Of a stretch of 64,000 bases of DNA, positions 1-8,295 are shown piece by piece (the first letter of the stretch is position 1; every line of letters starts with the position of its first letter). The stretch is from assembly GCF_035593305.1 (NCBI RefSeq), contig NZ_CP141615.1, positions 186,001 to 250,000 on the forward strand, in the 5' to 3' direction. The DNA comes from Limnochorda sp. L945t. GTDB taxonomy: Bacteria > Bacillota > Limnochordia > Limnochordales > Geochordaceae. The notes under the pieces are model-generated. The model did not search any database, was not told the DNA's origin, and saw only the letters and a list, made by a program, of their open reading frames with translations. The translations under genes and the position numbers were made by a program.

Positions 1-116
1 ATGCCGCCCGGCATCAGGCCCTGCACGGCGCCCGGCTCCAGCAGCACCCGGCGGGGACGCCGGCCGGCGCCGGCCAGCTCGAAGCCCCCGGCGGCCCCAC
101 CGCAGCCCACGCTCAT
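1..116 (-). CDS. Unknown protein, N-terminal fragment cut by the window edge
   Basis: Only the first 38 or so codons are inside the window. The start ATG lies at 116-114 and overlaps the TGA of the 6-phosphogluconate dehydrogenase gene by four bases (ATGA), with an AGGAGGAG ribosome binding site just upstream, so translation is very likely coupled. The visible residues are rich in Gly, Ala and Arg and show no recognisable motif. As third gene behind a GntR regulator and a 6-phosphogluconate dehydrogenase it may act in gluconate or sugar-acid metabolism, but that rests on position alone. Confidence 0.6.
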   Translation of the reverse strand, partial: MSVGCGGAAGGFELAGAGRRPRRVLLEPGAVQGLMPGG

Positions 117-1093
117 CGCTCTCCTCCTGCGCCCTGCCTCACCGGCGTGACGGAGTGCCCGCCGAACTCCCGGCGCAACGCCGCCACCACTTTGGCGGCC
201 ACGGACTCCTCCTGCCGCGACCGCAGCCGCATGGCGTAGGCGGACGCCAGGGTGGAGAAGGGGACGCCCCGCTTCCACGCCTCCTGGATGGCCCACCCTC
301 CGGTCTCTCCGCCCCCGACGACGCCCCGCAGGCCCTCGAGGCGCGGGTCTTTCGCCAGAGCCCGCGCCAGCAGCTCCATCAACCATCCCCGCACGACGCT
401 GCCGTGCGTCCAGAGAACGGCCACCTGGTGCAGGTCGAGGGCGTACGGCGCCGCCGAGAGGAGCTCGAACCCCTCGCCGATGGCCTGGAGCATCCCGTAC
501 TCCACGGCGTTGTGCACCATCTTGACGAAGTGGCCGGCTCCCGGCGGGCCGACGTGGGCAAGCCCTCCCGGGGCGGCCAGAGCCCGCAGCAGGGGGAAGG
601 CGACCTCCACCGCCTCCGGTTCACCGCCGACCATGAGGCACAGACCCTGCTCGGCACCCTCCACTCCGCCGCTCGACCCGCAATCCACCAACCAGGCACC
701 GGCCCGCTCGCGCAGCTCCCGGGCGCGCCGGCGAGAGTCTTCGTAGAACGAGTTGCCTCCGTCGACCACCACGTCGCCGGGCTCCAGGAGCGCCTGGATG
801 CCGTGGGACGGGTCGAACAACGTCCGGTCGACCGGCTCCCCGGCCGGCACCATGAGCCAGATCCGCCTGGGAGGCCGGAGGCTCGCCACCACGTCGCGCG
901 CCGACTGCGCCACGTGCACACCGGCCTTCGCGGCCTCCCGGCAAGCAGGAGCGGCGAGGTCCCATCCCACCACCCGCCAGCCCGCTCCGAGAAGACGCCG
1001 GGCGACCCCGAGGCCCATGCGCCCGAGGCCGATGAGCCCCGCCTCAAGAGGGGGCTCGCCGGCGCCTGCCCTGCCACTCGACGCGGTCATCAC
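113..1093 (-). CDS. gnd: 6-phosphogluconate dehydrogenase, short (GndA/YqeC-type) form
   Basis: Oxidatively decarboxylates 6-phosphogluconate to ribulose 5-phosphate in the cytosol. The 326-residue length matches the short bacterial form rather than the ~470-residue classical enzyme. Visible motifs are the Rossmann loop GLIGLGRMG (about residues 19-27), DGGNS (about 108-112), the substrate motif GSSGG, and the catalytic-helix motif KMVHNAVEYGM. The start is GTG 1093 or the adjacent ATG 1090; an AGGAGG lies 7 or 10 bases upstream. Its 5' end overlaps the 3' end of the GntR regulator gene by about 50 bases, so the two form one operon. Short forms are often NAD-dependent, but cofactor use cannot be decided here. 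Confidence 0.92.
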   Translation of the reverse strand: MMTASSGRAGAGEPPLEAGLIGLGRMGLGVARRLLGAGWRVVGWDLAAPACREAAKAGVHVAQSARDVVASLRPPRRIWLMVPAGEPVDRTLFDPSHGIQALLEPGDVVVDGGNSFYEDSRRRARELRERAGAWLVDCGSSGGVEGAEQGLCLMVGGEPEAVEVAFPLLRALAAPGGLAHVGPPGAGHFVKMVHNAVEYGMLQAIGEGFELLSAAPYALDLHQVAVLWTHGSVVRGWLMELLARALAKDPRLEGLRGVVGGGETGGWAIQEAWKRGVPFSTLASAYAMRLRSRQEESVAAKVVAALRREFGGHSVTPVRQGAGGER

Positions 1094-1766
1094 GGTCGTC
1101 CCTCCTGGTGCCGTCGGTCGAAGCGATGCGGGCTCGCGCGTCTTGCAGGATCACGGCCTTGACGTTGTCGATGTGCTTGGCCAACAGCCGCGTGGCCTGC
1201 TCCCGATCCCCGGCCCGCATGGCGCGGACGATGGCCAGGTGCTCGTGGAGCGCCTCCACCGGGCGCACGTTGAGATGGCGCATGATGTCGACGAACACGT
1301 AGATGCGCTCGGCCAGCTCCTGCAAACGGCGGTTGCCCGATCGGGCGATCAGGCGCATGTGGAAGCGCCGGTCGATCCGGTCGAACGTCTCCTGCCTCCG
1401 CCGGTCGGGAAGGGCCAGCGTCTGCTCGAGCTCTTGCTCCATCGCCTCCAGCTCACCGGGCTCGAACCGCCCGAAGGCCCGGTCCAGCGCGTAGAGCTCG
1501 ATCATCTTGCGGACGTCGGCGATCTCCTCGACGTCTTGCGGCGTCAGCTGCACCACGAAGTAGCCGACGCGCGGCGACAGCTGCACGAGCCCCTCCTCCA
1601 CCAGCCAGTTGAGCGCGTCTCGCACGGGGGTACGGCTGACTCCGAACCGTCGCGCCATCGCGTCGACCGCGATGCGAGCGCCCGGGGCGAGCCGCAGGTC
1701 GACGATATCCTCCCGTAGCACGTCGTGGATCTGGCTGACGAGGCTCTTGTTGACCACGTGCTTCAT
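1044..1766 (-). CDS. GntR-family transcriptional regulator (FadR/FCD subfamily)
   Basis: An N-terminal winged helix-turn-helix (ARRFGVSRTPVRDALNWL, about residues 35-55) is followed by an all-helical FCD ligand-binding domain with the usual Asp/His metal-site pattern (DRRFHMRLI, ..EHLAIVRAM). The start ATG at 1766 is preferred over a longer frame opening at 1838, because that extension would read through a perfect palindrome and promoter elements at 1781-1812. It likely senses a sugar acid such as gluconate and controls itself and the 6-phosphogluconate dehydrogenase gene that its 3' end overlaps. The ligand is not shown by the sequence. Confidence 0.88.
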   Translation of the reverse strand: MKHVVNKSLVSQIHDVLREDIVDLRLAPGARIAVDAMARRFGVSRTPVRDALNWLVEEGLVQLSPRVGYFVVQLTPQDVEEIADVRKMIELYALDRAFGRFEPGELEAMEQELEQTLALPDRRRQETFDRIDRRFHMRLIARSGNRRLQELAERIYVFVDIMRHLNVRPVEALHEHLAIVRAMRAGDREQATRLLAKHIDNVKAVILQDARARIASTDGTRRDDRDDRVEWQGRRRRAPS

Positions 1767-1780
1767 ACCAGAAACCCGTA

Positions 1781-1812
1781 TGTGATATATCACACTTCTC
1801 CGGGATTTGCAA
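1781..1812 (-). promoter_or_regulatory. Promoter and operator of the GntR operon
   Basis: On the minus strand a TTGCAA -35 (1807-1812) and TATATC -10 (1784-1789) are 17 bases apart. The -10 sits inside the perfect 14-base palindrome TGTGATATATCACA (1781-1794), which is of the size and position expected for an autoregulatory operator of a GntR protein. The start codon follows 15 bases downstream of the palindrome. Confidence 0.6.
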
Positions 1813-1830
1813 GCGCTCTCAAGCATCTCC
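1801..1830 (-). repeat. Copy 1 of a shared upstream element (GCTYG-N5-GCTYG)
   Basis: The minus strand has GCTTG-N5-GCTTG flanked by the same GGAGAT and TCCC ends as the copy at 13781-13812. It overlaps the -35 of the GntR promoter and contains a near-palindrome, TTGCAAGCGCTCTCAA (1807-1822), similar to LacI/CcpA-type sites. Confidence 0.4.
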
Positions 1831-1871
1831 GAAGCCATCTGCCGGGACGTCCCGGCCGCACGGCGGCCCGC

Positions 1872-4862
1872 TCAGCCGGTATTGCGCAGGCCTGCCGCGA
1901 TGCCGTTGATGGTGACCAGGATCCCGAAAAGGAGATCCTCATGGCCCTGGCGGCGGGGTCCCGGCGACCGCCAGCGCTCCAGGAACATGACCTGCAGGTA
2001 GCTGAGGGCGTCCACGTAGGGGTTGCGCAGCCGGATAGAGTCGCGCAGGTGGGGTTCCCGTTCGAGGAGATCCTGCTGCCGGGTGATGCGCAGGACCCAC
2101 TCCCGGGTGCGCCGGTACTCCGACTCGATGCGTCCGAAGACGCCGGCGGCGCCGGGCCCGGCCAGGGCCGCGTAGCGGGCGGCGATTCGCATGTCGGCCT
2201 TGGCCAGAGCCATCTGCAAGTTGTCCACGAGGGCGCGGAAAAAGGGCCACCGTTCGTACATCTCGGTGAGGCTCTCGACGCCCTCCTCCTGGATCATCGT
2301 CTCGAAAGCCGTGCCGGTGCCGTACCAGGCCGGGAGCAGGTGGCGGCTCTGGTTCCACGCGAAGACCCAGGGGATCGCCCGTAGTTCCTCGAAGCGCTGG
2401 CCGACGCCCCGTGACTCGGGCCGCGAGCCGATGTTGAGGCGTCCGATGTGTTCGATGGGAGTGGCGGCGAAGAAGTAGCGCAATCCAGCCTGGCCGTCAC
2501 CGAACAGGAGTTCGCGGTACGCCTCCAGGGATCGTTGCGCCATGCGCTCCATGAGCGCGTGCCAGCGCCGGGCGGGCGGCTCGTCGCCGGCTCCTCCGTC
2601 CGGCCGGCCCCTGTCGGCGAGGGCTTTGTGGGCGGCCGCCCAGACGACCTGCTCGAGGCTGCGTAGGGCCAGATCGGGGATGAGATAGCGTTCCGACAAG
2701 ACTTCGCCCTGCTCGGTCAGCTTGATCCCGCACAGGGTCGCGCCGGGAGGCAGGGCAAGGATGGCCCGGGTCGTGGGCCCTCCGCCTCGTCCCAGGGTAC
2801 CCCCTCGCCCGTGGAAAAAACGGATCCGGATGCGGGCAGGGCCGGCGATGCGGAGCATCTCCTGCTGGGCGCGGTAGAGGGCCCAGTTGGCTGCCAGGTA
2901 GCCGCCGTCCTTGCTCGAGTCAGAATAGCCCAGCATCACTTCCAAGAGCCCGCCCCACGCCTCCAGGTACGGCCGCATGGCCGGAAGGGATGCCAGCGAA
3001 TGCACGATGGCGGCGGAGCGCCCGAGGTCCTCGATGGTCTCGACGATGGGCACGACCCGCAGCGGCGACCAGCGCTCGTCCGGGCCGATCCGGTGGGCAC
3101 CCGTCCACTCGGCCAGCAGCAGCACCTCCAGTACGTCGCTGGGGCGGTGGACCATGCTCACCAGGTAAGTGTCGATGGAGCCAGGCCCTATCTCCCGGCG
3201 GGCCGCTCGGATGGCGTGGAAGGTGCGGAGCACCTCCTGGGCGACCGGGCTGAGGGCGTCCCGGTCGATCGAGGGGCCCGTCCAGGGACCCGGCGTCTTG
3301 CGTGCGAGCTGGCCGAGCAAGCGAACCAGCACCCTCTGCCGGGCTTGCTCGTCGAGACCCTCGTACACCGGCTCGATGCCGGCGCGATCCAGGATCTCCG
3401 CCACGGTCTGCGCGTGCACGTCGCTGTGCTGGCGCACCTCGATGGGCGCGAGATGGAAGCCGAACGCCTCCACCTGCCGGATGAGGCGCCCGAGGCTGCC
3501 GAGGGCGATCGTCTCCCCCCGCCCCGCCAGCAGGCTCCGCTCCAGCAGGCGCAAGTCCTCGAGCAACTCGGCCGCCGAACGGTAGCGCCCCTCCTGCCCC
3601 GGGGGCGCGGGCTCCAGAGAGGGCCAGCGCCTCTGCAACTCCAGGTTGTGCCGGCGCAGCAGTTCGAGGCGCCAGTACATGACGGCCAGCTTGCGCCGGT
3701 ACGGCTCGTCGTCGTTCCACCGGATGAAGCCGAGCGGCTGCGGAGCGTAGCGGGCTTCGTCTTCCTCGACCGAGCGCAACAGCTCCCGCGAGACCGGCGT
3801 CAGGCGGCTGCTCTGCCCGAACCGGGCCATCAAGCCCCGGACGGCGTGCATGTACCGCCGGACCGCCAGATCCCGTTGACGGCAGGCGGCCTCCCACGTG
3901 ACGGCGGCGGTGACCGAGGGGTTGCCGTCCCTGTCGCCCCCAACCCAGCTGCGCAGCTGCACCAGAGGTCCCGGCAGCCGGCGCCCCGAAGCCCGCAAGC
4001 GCCGGATGTCAGGGAACGCCAGCGCCAGCTCGCGTTCCAGGGACTCGAAGAGACGGGGAAGGGCGTCGAAAAGGGTGCCATCGAAGAAGAAGAGAACGCG
4101 GCGCAGTTCGTCCATGGGGTCGGGCCGGCGCGAGCGAACCTCGCTGGTCTGCCAGAGCAGGGTGAGCAGCTCGTGGACGCGTTCGCGGATCTCTTCTTGC
4201 TGGGCGAGGTCGCCGCTTGCCCGCTCCCGGAGTTCCAGCAGCTCGTAGAGGTCGCGCAGGATGCCCAGCACCGTGCGGCGGGAAGCCTCGGTCGGGTGGG
4301 CGGTCCACACCAGCTGGATCTCCAGGGAGCCCAGCAGCTCCAGCACCTGGGCCGAATCGAGGCCTCGCTCCTTGAGCTCGGCGACCAGGGCCGGCAGCGA
4401 GGCGGGCTGCGGGCGGTCGTGGTCCTGCCGGTAGGCGCGGCGCCGCCGTACGCGGTGGTGCTGTTCTGCCAGGTTGGTGACGAGGAAGTACAGCCCGAAA
4501 GCCCGCGCCACCTGCACCGCCAGATCGTCGGGCAGGCCCGCGAGAAAAGACGTCAGGCTACGGTCGAGCTCGGGGTCCCACGCCTCTCGCAGGCGCCGGG
4601 TGGCGAGCCGCACCCGCTCGACGGCCTCGAGGAGCCGGGAACCCCCTTGCTCGCGAAGGACCTCCCCGAGCAGCTCGCCCAGCCAGTGTACCTCCTGCCG
4701 CAGCGGCCGGAAGCGCTCGCCGGCGAAGGGGGGAGCGGGGAGAGCAGGGGCAGGGCCGGCCGGCGCCGGCGCGCCCCTCCGGCCGTCCGGGGCGGAAAGG
4801 AGGCCGTCCGCCGCCGGGGGCACGCTCCTGCCAGCATCCGGATACGTGAGCTCGTCGGCCAC
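1872..4862 (-). CDS. ppc: Phosphoenolpyruvate carboxylase
   Basis: Carboxylates PEP with bicarbonate to oxaloacetate, the anaplerotic feed into the TCA cycle. All family signatures are present: TAHPTE with the catalytic His near residue 189, GGDRDGNP near 310, GYSDSSKDGG near 647, FHGRGG near 684, and a C-terminal RNTG. GTG 4862 is chosen as start because GGGGAGG lies 7 bases upstream; the frame stays open further but without homologous character. The resulting 996 residues are somewhat long for the family because of a Pro/Ala-rich N-terminal extension of roughly 50 residues. It is followed by the GntR operon, which has its own promoter. PEP carboxykinase is also encoded in this window. Confidence 0.96.
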   Translation of the reverse strand: MADELTYPDAGRSVPPAADGLLSAPDGRRGAPAPAGPAPALPAPPFAGERFRPLRQEVHWLGELLGEVLREQGGSRLLEAVERVRLATRRLREAWDPELDRSLTSFLAGLPDDLAVQVARAFGLYFLVTNLAEQHHRVRRRRAYRQDHDRPQPASLPALVAELKERGLDSAQVLELLGSLEIQLVWTAHPTEASRRTVLGILRDLYELLELRERASGDLAQQEEIRERVHELLTLLWQTSEVRSRRPDPMDELRRVLFFFDGTLFDALPRLFESLERELALAFPDIRRLRASGRRLPGPLVQLRSWVGGDRDGNPSVTAAVTWEAACRQRDLAVRRYMHAVRGLMARFGQSSRLTPVSRELLRSVEEDEARYAPQPLGFIRWNDDEPYRRKLAVMYWRLELLRRHNLELQRRWPSLEPAPPGQEGRYRSAAELLEDLRLLERSLLAGRGETIALGSLGRLIRQVEAFGFHLAPIEVRQHSDVHAQTVAEILDRAGIEPVYEGLDEQARQRVLVRLLGQLARKTPGPWTGPSIDRDALSPVAQEVLRTFHAIRAARREIGPGSIDTYLVSMVHRPSDVLEVLLLAEWTGAHRIGPDERWSPLRVVPIVETIEDLGRSAAIVHSLASLPAMRPYLEAWGGLLEVMLGYSDSSKDGGYLAANWALYRAQQEMLRIAGPARIRIRFFHGRGGTLGRGGGPTTRAILALPPGATLCGIKLTEQGEVLSERYLIPDLALRSLEQVVWAAAHKALADRGRPDGGAGDEPPARRWHALMERMAQRSLEAYRELLFGDGQAGLRYFFAATPIEHIGRLNIGSRPESRGVGQRFEELRAIPWVFAWNQSRHLLPAWYGTGTAFETMIQEEGVESLTEMYERWPFFRALVDNLQMALAKADMRIAARYAALAGPGAAGVFGRIESEYRRTREWVLRITRQQDLLEREPHLRDSIRLRNPYVDALSYLQVMFLERWRSPGPRRQGHEDLLFGILVTINGIAAGLRNTG

Positions 4863-4899
4863 CTCGCACCCTCCCCGACCCGTGCGGCGCTTTCTCCCA

Positions 4900-4927
4900 T
4901 TGTTACCGGCGCAAGGGAACGACGCAA
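4900..4927 (-). promoter_or_regulatory. Possible ppc promoter
   Basis: On the minus strand TTGCGT (4922-4927) and TAACAA (4900-4905) are 16 bases apart, about 38 bases upstream of the ppc start. The match to the sigma-A consensus is moderate. The remaining 4928-5050 region shows nothing clear. Confidence 0.35.
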
Positions 4928-5050
4928 GGGGAGGGGACGGCGAGGGGCGGAGAGGCCGGCAAGTCGAGCCGTCCGGGCCTCGTACCCGGGAACGGCTGAC
5001 GGCGCCCCGGCGCCCCTCACGGGCCGATCCTCCGGGCGGGCCTGGCAGCG

Positions 5051-6841
5051 TCAGCGCCGTGCGGCCAGCTGCTGCGCGACCTGCCTGGCGCGGTGGAGCT
5101 CGTAGACCACCCGGTTGCGCCCGCGCACCAGGGAGTTGGAGGCGAACCATGCCTCGAGGCTTCCGTCGGGCCACGCGCTCAGCCGCTCGGCGAAAGCCAG
5201 GTCGGGCAAGGGAGGCACCTGCAGTGCCGGATCCTGGCGGAACCGACCTTCCCGGGCGAAGTGCAGGGGCACCAGGATGCGGCTCAGCTCCACCAGGGCG
5301 CGGTTGATCTCGCGTAGGGCCGGGGCGTCGTCGGCGGCGGCGGGGCCGGCCGCACCGGCAGCCATCTCTTCCACGGGGACGAGCGCCAGATCCAGTTCCT
5401 GGAGTGCCCGGAGCACGGGCTCCAGGTCGACACGGCCTTCGGAGAGCGCGGCGTAGCGGCGTGCCGCCTCGTGCATGTCGGCGACCATCGCCCGGAAACG
5501 CAGAGGCAGCACCGGCACCGTCGCAAGCCGCCAGGTGGCCAGGGCGTACACCCGGGTGTCACGCTGCAAGAGCCGGCGATCCGCCACCTCGAGGGTGTCC
5601 GCCTCCGTGTGCCACTCGATGTTGCCCCCGCAACCGCCCACGCCGTAGTAGCCTTTGGCCTCCCGGAGCTCGTCGGGCATGGTCGAGGAGAGCATGAACG
5701 CGCCGCTGATGCCCAGGTTTTGAAACGAGTAGTCGCCCGCCCGGGGCGGCCGGCCGCCGCGAGCCTCCTGCCCGGCCCCATCCCGGATCACGTCCCGGAC
5801 GAACGCCTCCAGCTCCGGCGTCCAGCACAGGTCGTCGAAGCGCTCCGCCCACCGGCATCCCGGCGAGTCACAGTTGAGATGGGCCACGCAGTGTTCGGCG
5901 AGGTCGACGCCGAAGGTGTCGGCGTACCACGTCGAGCCGGCGTAGCGGCCCTGGGAGTGGCCGGGCCACCAGGCCACCCGGACACTGCGGCGCAACTTCT
6001 GGCGGTGTTTCCAGAGCGCCAGGGCCACCTCCAGGAGAGCCCCGTCGCCCACGGCGTTGTCGCCGACTCCGACGTGCCAGGCGTCGAGGTGCCCGTGGAG
6101 CAGCACGAATGCGTCCGGCTCCACGGCGCCGGGGATGGTCGCCACGACCACGGGGCACGGATAGAGCCCCTCCTCGAGGTGGGTTTCGACGGTGGCGATC
6201 CCGCCCGCGCGGGCTCGCTCGATGAGTCGCTGCCCGTCGAAGCGGTTGACCGCGGCCACGGCCAGGGCCGGCCTGCGGTGCTGGTTGTCCAGGTCCGGCG
6301 CGCCCCAAATCGGGGTGCAGATGGCCTCGTGGATCCGCTCGCCCGGGTTGACGAAGATGGCCGCAACGGCGCCCCTGGCCTGGAGGTCCGTCACCTTTTG
6401 CGGCAACGGCAACCCCTCGGTGATCGCTACCGCGCCCTCGAGGTCGCGCTCGCCGCCGTGCCCCGACAGGCCCGACTCGAAGAGGTCGCCGCTGCCCCGG
6501 GCGAAGCCCGAGGGCACGTAGACGAGCCGCCCGCTGCGGCCGGCCGGCCCGGTCGAAACGGAGAAGGAGGGAGTCTTGCCCCTGACGCGCACGTCGCCCG
6601 CCCGGATCTCTGCGCCCCGGGGCAAGCTCAAGTACAGCCGGGGAGTGTGCACTTCAACGGGCACCCCGTACGCGCGCAGGCGCTCGACGACGTAAGCGGC
6701 GGCCTGGCGTTCGTCTTCGCTTCCCGACTCCCGGCGGAGTGCCGCGAAGCGCTCCACCAGTTGCCATGCCTCGTCGCCCGTCACGTCCGCGAGCAGGAGC
6801 CTTTCATCGGCCGTGAGCGTCGTCTGCTCGGAGTGGCTCAC
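5051..6841 (-). CDS. M28-family metallopeptidase-like protein with altered metal-site motif
   Basis: A 596-residue protein with a PA-type insert followed by an M28 peptidase core. The first metal motif is clear (HGHLDAWHVG then GDNAVG, about residues 250-268). At the second motif, where M28 enzymes have a Glu-Glu pair before a GLxGS-type turn, this protein reads PGHSQGRYAGS (about 294-304), so both glutamates are replaced. GTG 6841 begins directly after the M20 gene stop (6843), with an AGGAAG upstream. It shares the operon with an M20 peptidase and oligopeptide-type ABC genes, pointing to peptide or amide breakdown. No signal peptide is visible, so it is probably cytosolic. It may be a true subfamily with another ligand set rather than an inactive enzyme. 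Confidence 0.8.
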   Translation of the reverse strand: MSHSEQTTLTADERLLLADVTGDEAWQLVERFAALRRESGSEDERQAAAYVVERLRAYGVPVEVHTPRLYLSLPRGAEIRAGDVRVRGKTPSFSVSTGPAGRSGRLVYVPSGFARGSGDLFESGLSGHGGERDLEGAVAITEGLPLPQKVTDLQARGAVAAIFVNPGERIHEAICTPIWGAPDLDNQHRRPALAVAAVNRFDGQRLIERARAGGIATVETHLEEGLYPCPVVVATIPGAVEPDAFVLLHGHLDAWHVGVGDNAVGDGALLEVALALWKHRQKLRRSVRVAWWPGHSQGRYAGSTWYADTFGVDLAEHCVAHLNCDSPGCRWAERFDDLCWTPELEAFVRDVIRDGAGQEARGGRPPRAGDYSFQNLGISGAFMLSSTMPDELREAKGYYGVGGCGGNIEWHTEADTLEVADRRLLQRDTRVYALATWRLATVPVLPLRFRAMVADMHEAARRYAALSEGRVDLEPVLRALQELDLALVPVEEMAAGAAGPAAADDAPALREINRALVELSRILVPLHFAREGRFRQDPALQVPPLPDLAFAERLSAWPDGSLEAWFASNSLVRGRNRVVYELHRARQVAQQLAARR

Positions 6842-6842
6842 T

Positions 6843-8282
6843 TCATCGCTTCCTTTCGTCCATGCGGCGGGAGAAAGCATCCATCCAGCGCACCATGGAA
6901 ATCTCGAAGTCGAGAATCCCCTGGACCGTGCAGTACTCGTCCGTCGAATGCTGCCGGCCTCCGTGTCCCAACCCGCCGGTTACGTACGGGATCCCGAGCA
7001 CCCGCTCGAACACGTAGTAAGGCGCTGAACCCGGGTTGAGCGGCCATATCTGGGGCGTGCGGCCCATGGTCTGGTACGTCTCGACCATGGCCTGCACGGC
7101 CGGCTCGTCGAGGCGCACCTTCGACCAGGGATAGTTGTTGAGCACCCGCATCTCGATGTCGGCGTAACCGTGCGCATCGAGGTGCCGGCGAATGGCCGCC
7201 GCCACCGCGTCGGGATCCATGCGGGGCACGGTGCGGACGTCGAGCTTGGCCAGCGCCCGGTGGGGCAGCAGCGTCTTGGTGCCTTCTTCGACGTAGCCGC
7301 CCACGAGCCCGTCGATGTTGAACTGGGGCTGGCCGAACAGCCGCTCCCACAGCGGCACGCCCCGCAAGCCCCCCTTGAATCTCCGCACGTGCTCGAACTG
7401 CATGAACGGCCGCTCGTCCATCAGCCCGCTCTCGACCTGACGGCGCAGGATCTCCCGCTCGGCCGGATCGAGGGGGGTGACCCCGTCCAAGAACCCCTCC
7501 ACCTTCGGGTTTTCTTCCTCGTCGACCAGCGTCGCCAGCGCCTGCACCAGTCTCCACACCGGATTGGCCACCCAGGCGTTGTTGGAGCCGTGGATCCCTC
7601 GTTCGGTCGGACCGCCCCAGTCGCCGCCCCGGCATTCGAGTTCGAAGTAGAGGATGCCTTTGGTACCCAGCGTGAGGGAGGGCACGCCCGCCTCGTCCTG
7701 GCTGAAAAACGGGAAGAGCACGGCGTCGGCGGCCCCCAGCTCCTCGCGATGGCTTTCGACGAACGGCAGGAAGTGGCGACTGCCCATCTCCTCCTCCCCT
7801 TCGATGGCGAACAGGAGATTGACGGGCAGGCGGCCGGCCACGTGCCGGTACGCCTCCACGGCCCGGAAGAACGCCGCCAGCGGCCCCTTGGTGTTGACCG
7901 CGCCGCGGGCGATGACGGAGAGGCCCAGGCCCGGCAGGTCGCGGATCTCGGCCGCCCACGGGTCGCTCGACCAGTTGGGCTCGTCCGCGGGCATGACGTC
8001 GTACATGCCGTAGACCAGGACCGTGTGCGCGGCTTGCTGGTCCAGGCGCCCGAAGACGATGGGATGGCCCGCGGTCGGCACCACGCTCGCCGTCCCGCCC
8101 AGCCCTCGGATGAATCCGGCGACCTGCCGGGCCGTCTCCTGGATGCCTTGCCCCGTGTAGCTGACGCTGGGCGTGCGCAGGAAGGCCCGCACCTGCTCGA
8201 GGTCCTCGTCGAATCGAGCGCGCAGGTGCTGGACCACCTTCTCCACCCCGCTCGAAGGGGTAGAGGATGCGGGGACGTTCAC
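6843..8282 (-). CDS. M20-family dipeptidase/deacylase-like protein with altered metal ligands
   Basis: A 479-residue M20/M25/M40-type fold with a catalytic domain and an inserted dimerisation domain. The EGEEEMGS motif (about residues 160-167) and a C-terminal GHGGRQHSTDEY (about 437-448) are intact. The first motif, normally G-H-x-D, reads YGMYDVMP (about 89-96), with Met in place of the zinc-binding His. The bridging-Asp motif reads RGAVNTKG (about 124-131), with Asn in place of Asp. The start is GTG 8282, with GAGGAGG 8 bases upstream and 13 bases after the binding-protein gene. The intact remainder argues against decay. A cytosolic role on imported peptides or amides is inferred from the operon. 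Confidence 0.82.
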   Translation of the reverse strand: MNVPASSTPSSGVEKVVQHLRARFDEDLEQVRAFLRTPSVSYTGQGIQETARQVAGFIRGLGGTASVVPTAGHPIVFGRLDQQAAHTVLVYGMYDVMPADEPNWSSDPWAAEIRDLPGLGLSVIARGAVNTKGPLAAFFRAVEAYRHVAGRLPVNLLFAIEGEEEMGSRHFLPFVESHREELGAADAVLFPFFSQDEAGVPSLTLGTKGILYFELECRGGDWGGPTERGIHGSNNAWVANPVWRLVQALATLVDEEENPKVEGFLDGVTPLDPAEREILRRQVESGLMDERPFMQFEHVRRFKGGLRGVPLWERLFGQPQFNIDGLVGGYVEEGTKTLLPHRALAKLDVRTVPRMDPDAVAAAIRRHLDAHGYADIEMRVLNNYPWSKVRLDEPAVQAMVETYQTMGRTPQIWPLNPGSAPYYVFERVLGIPYVTGGLGHGGRQHSTDEYCTVQGILDFEISMVRWMDAFSRRMDERKR

Positions 8283-8295
8283 GCGGTCGACCTCC

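Noticed and set aside
155-1162. Long plus-strand frame opposite the 6-phosphogluconate dehydrogenase gene, and many similar long frames elsewhere
   Set aside because: In GC-rich DNA the strand opposite a real gene often stays open. These translations are low-complexity, rich in Arg, Pro and Ala, and have no family motifs.
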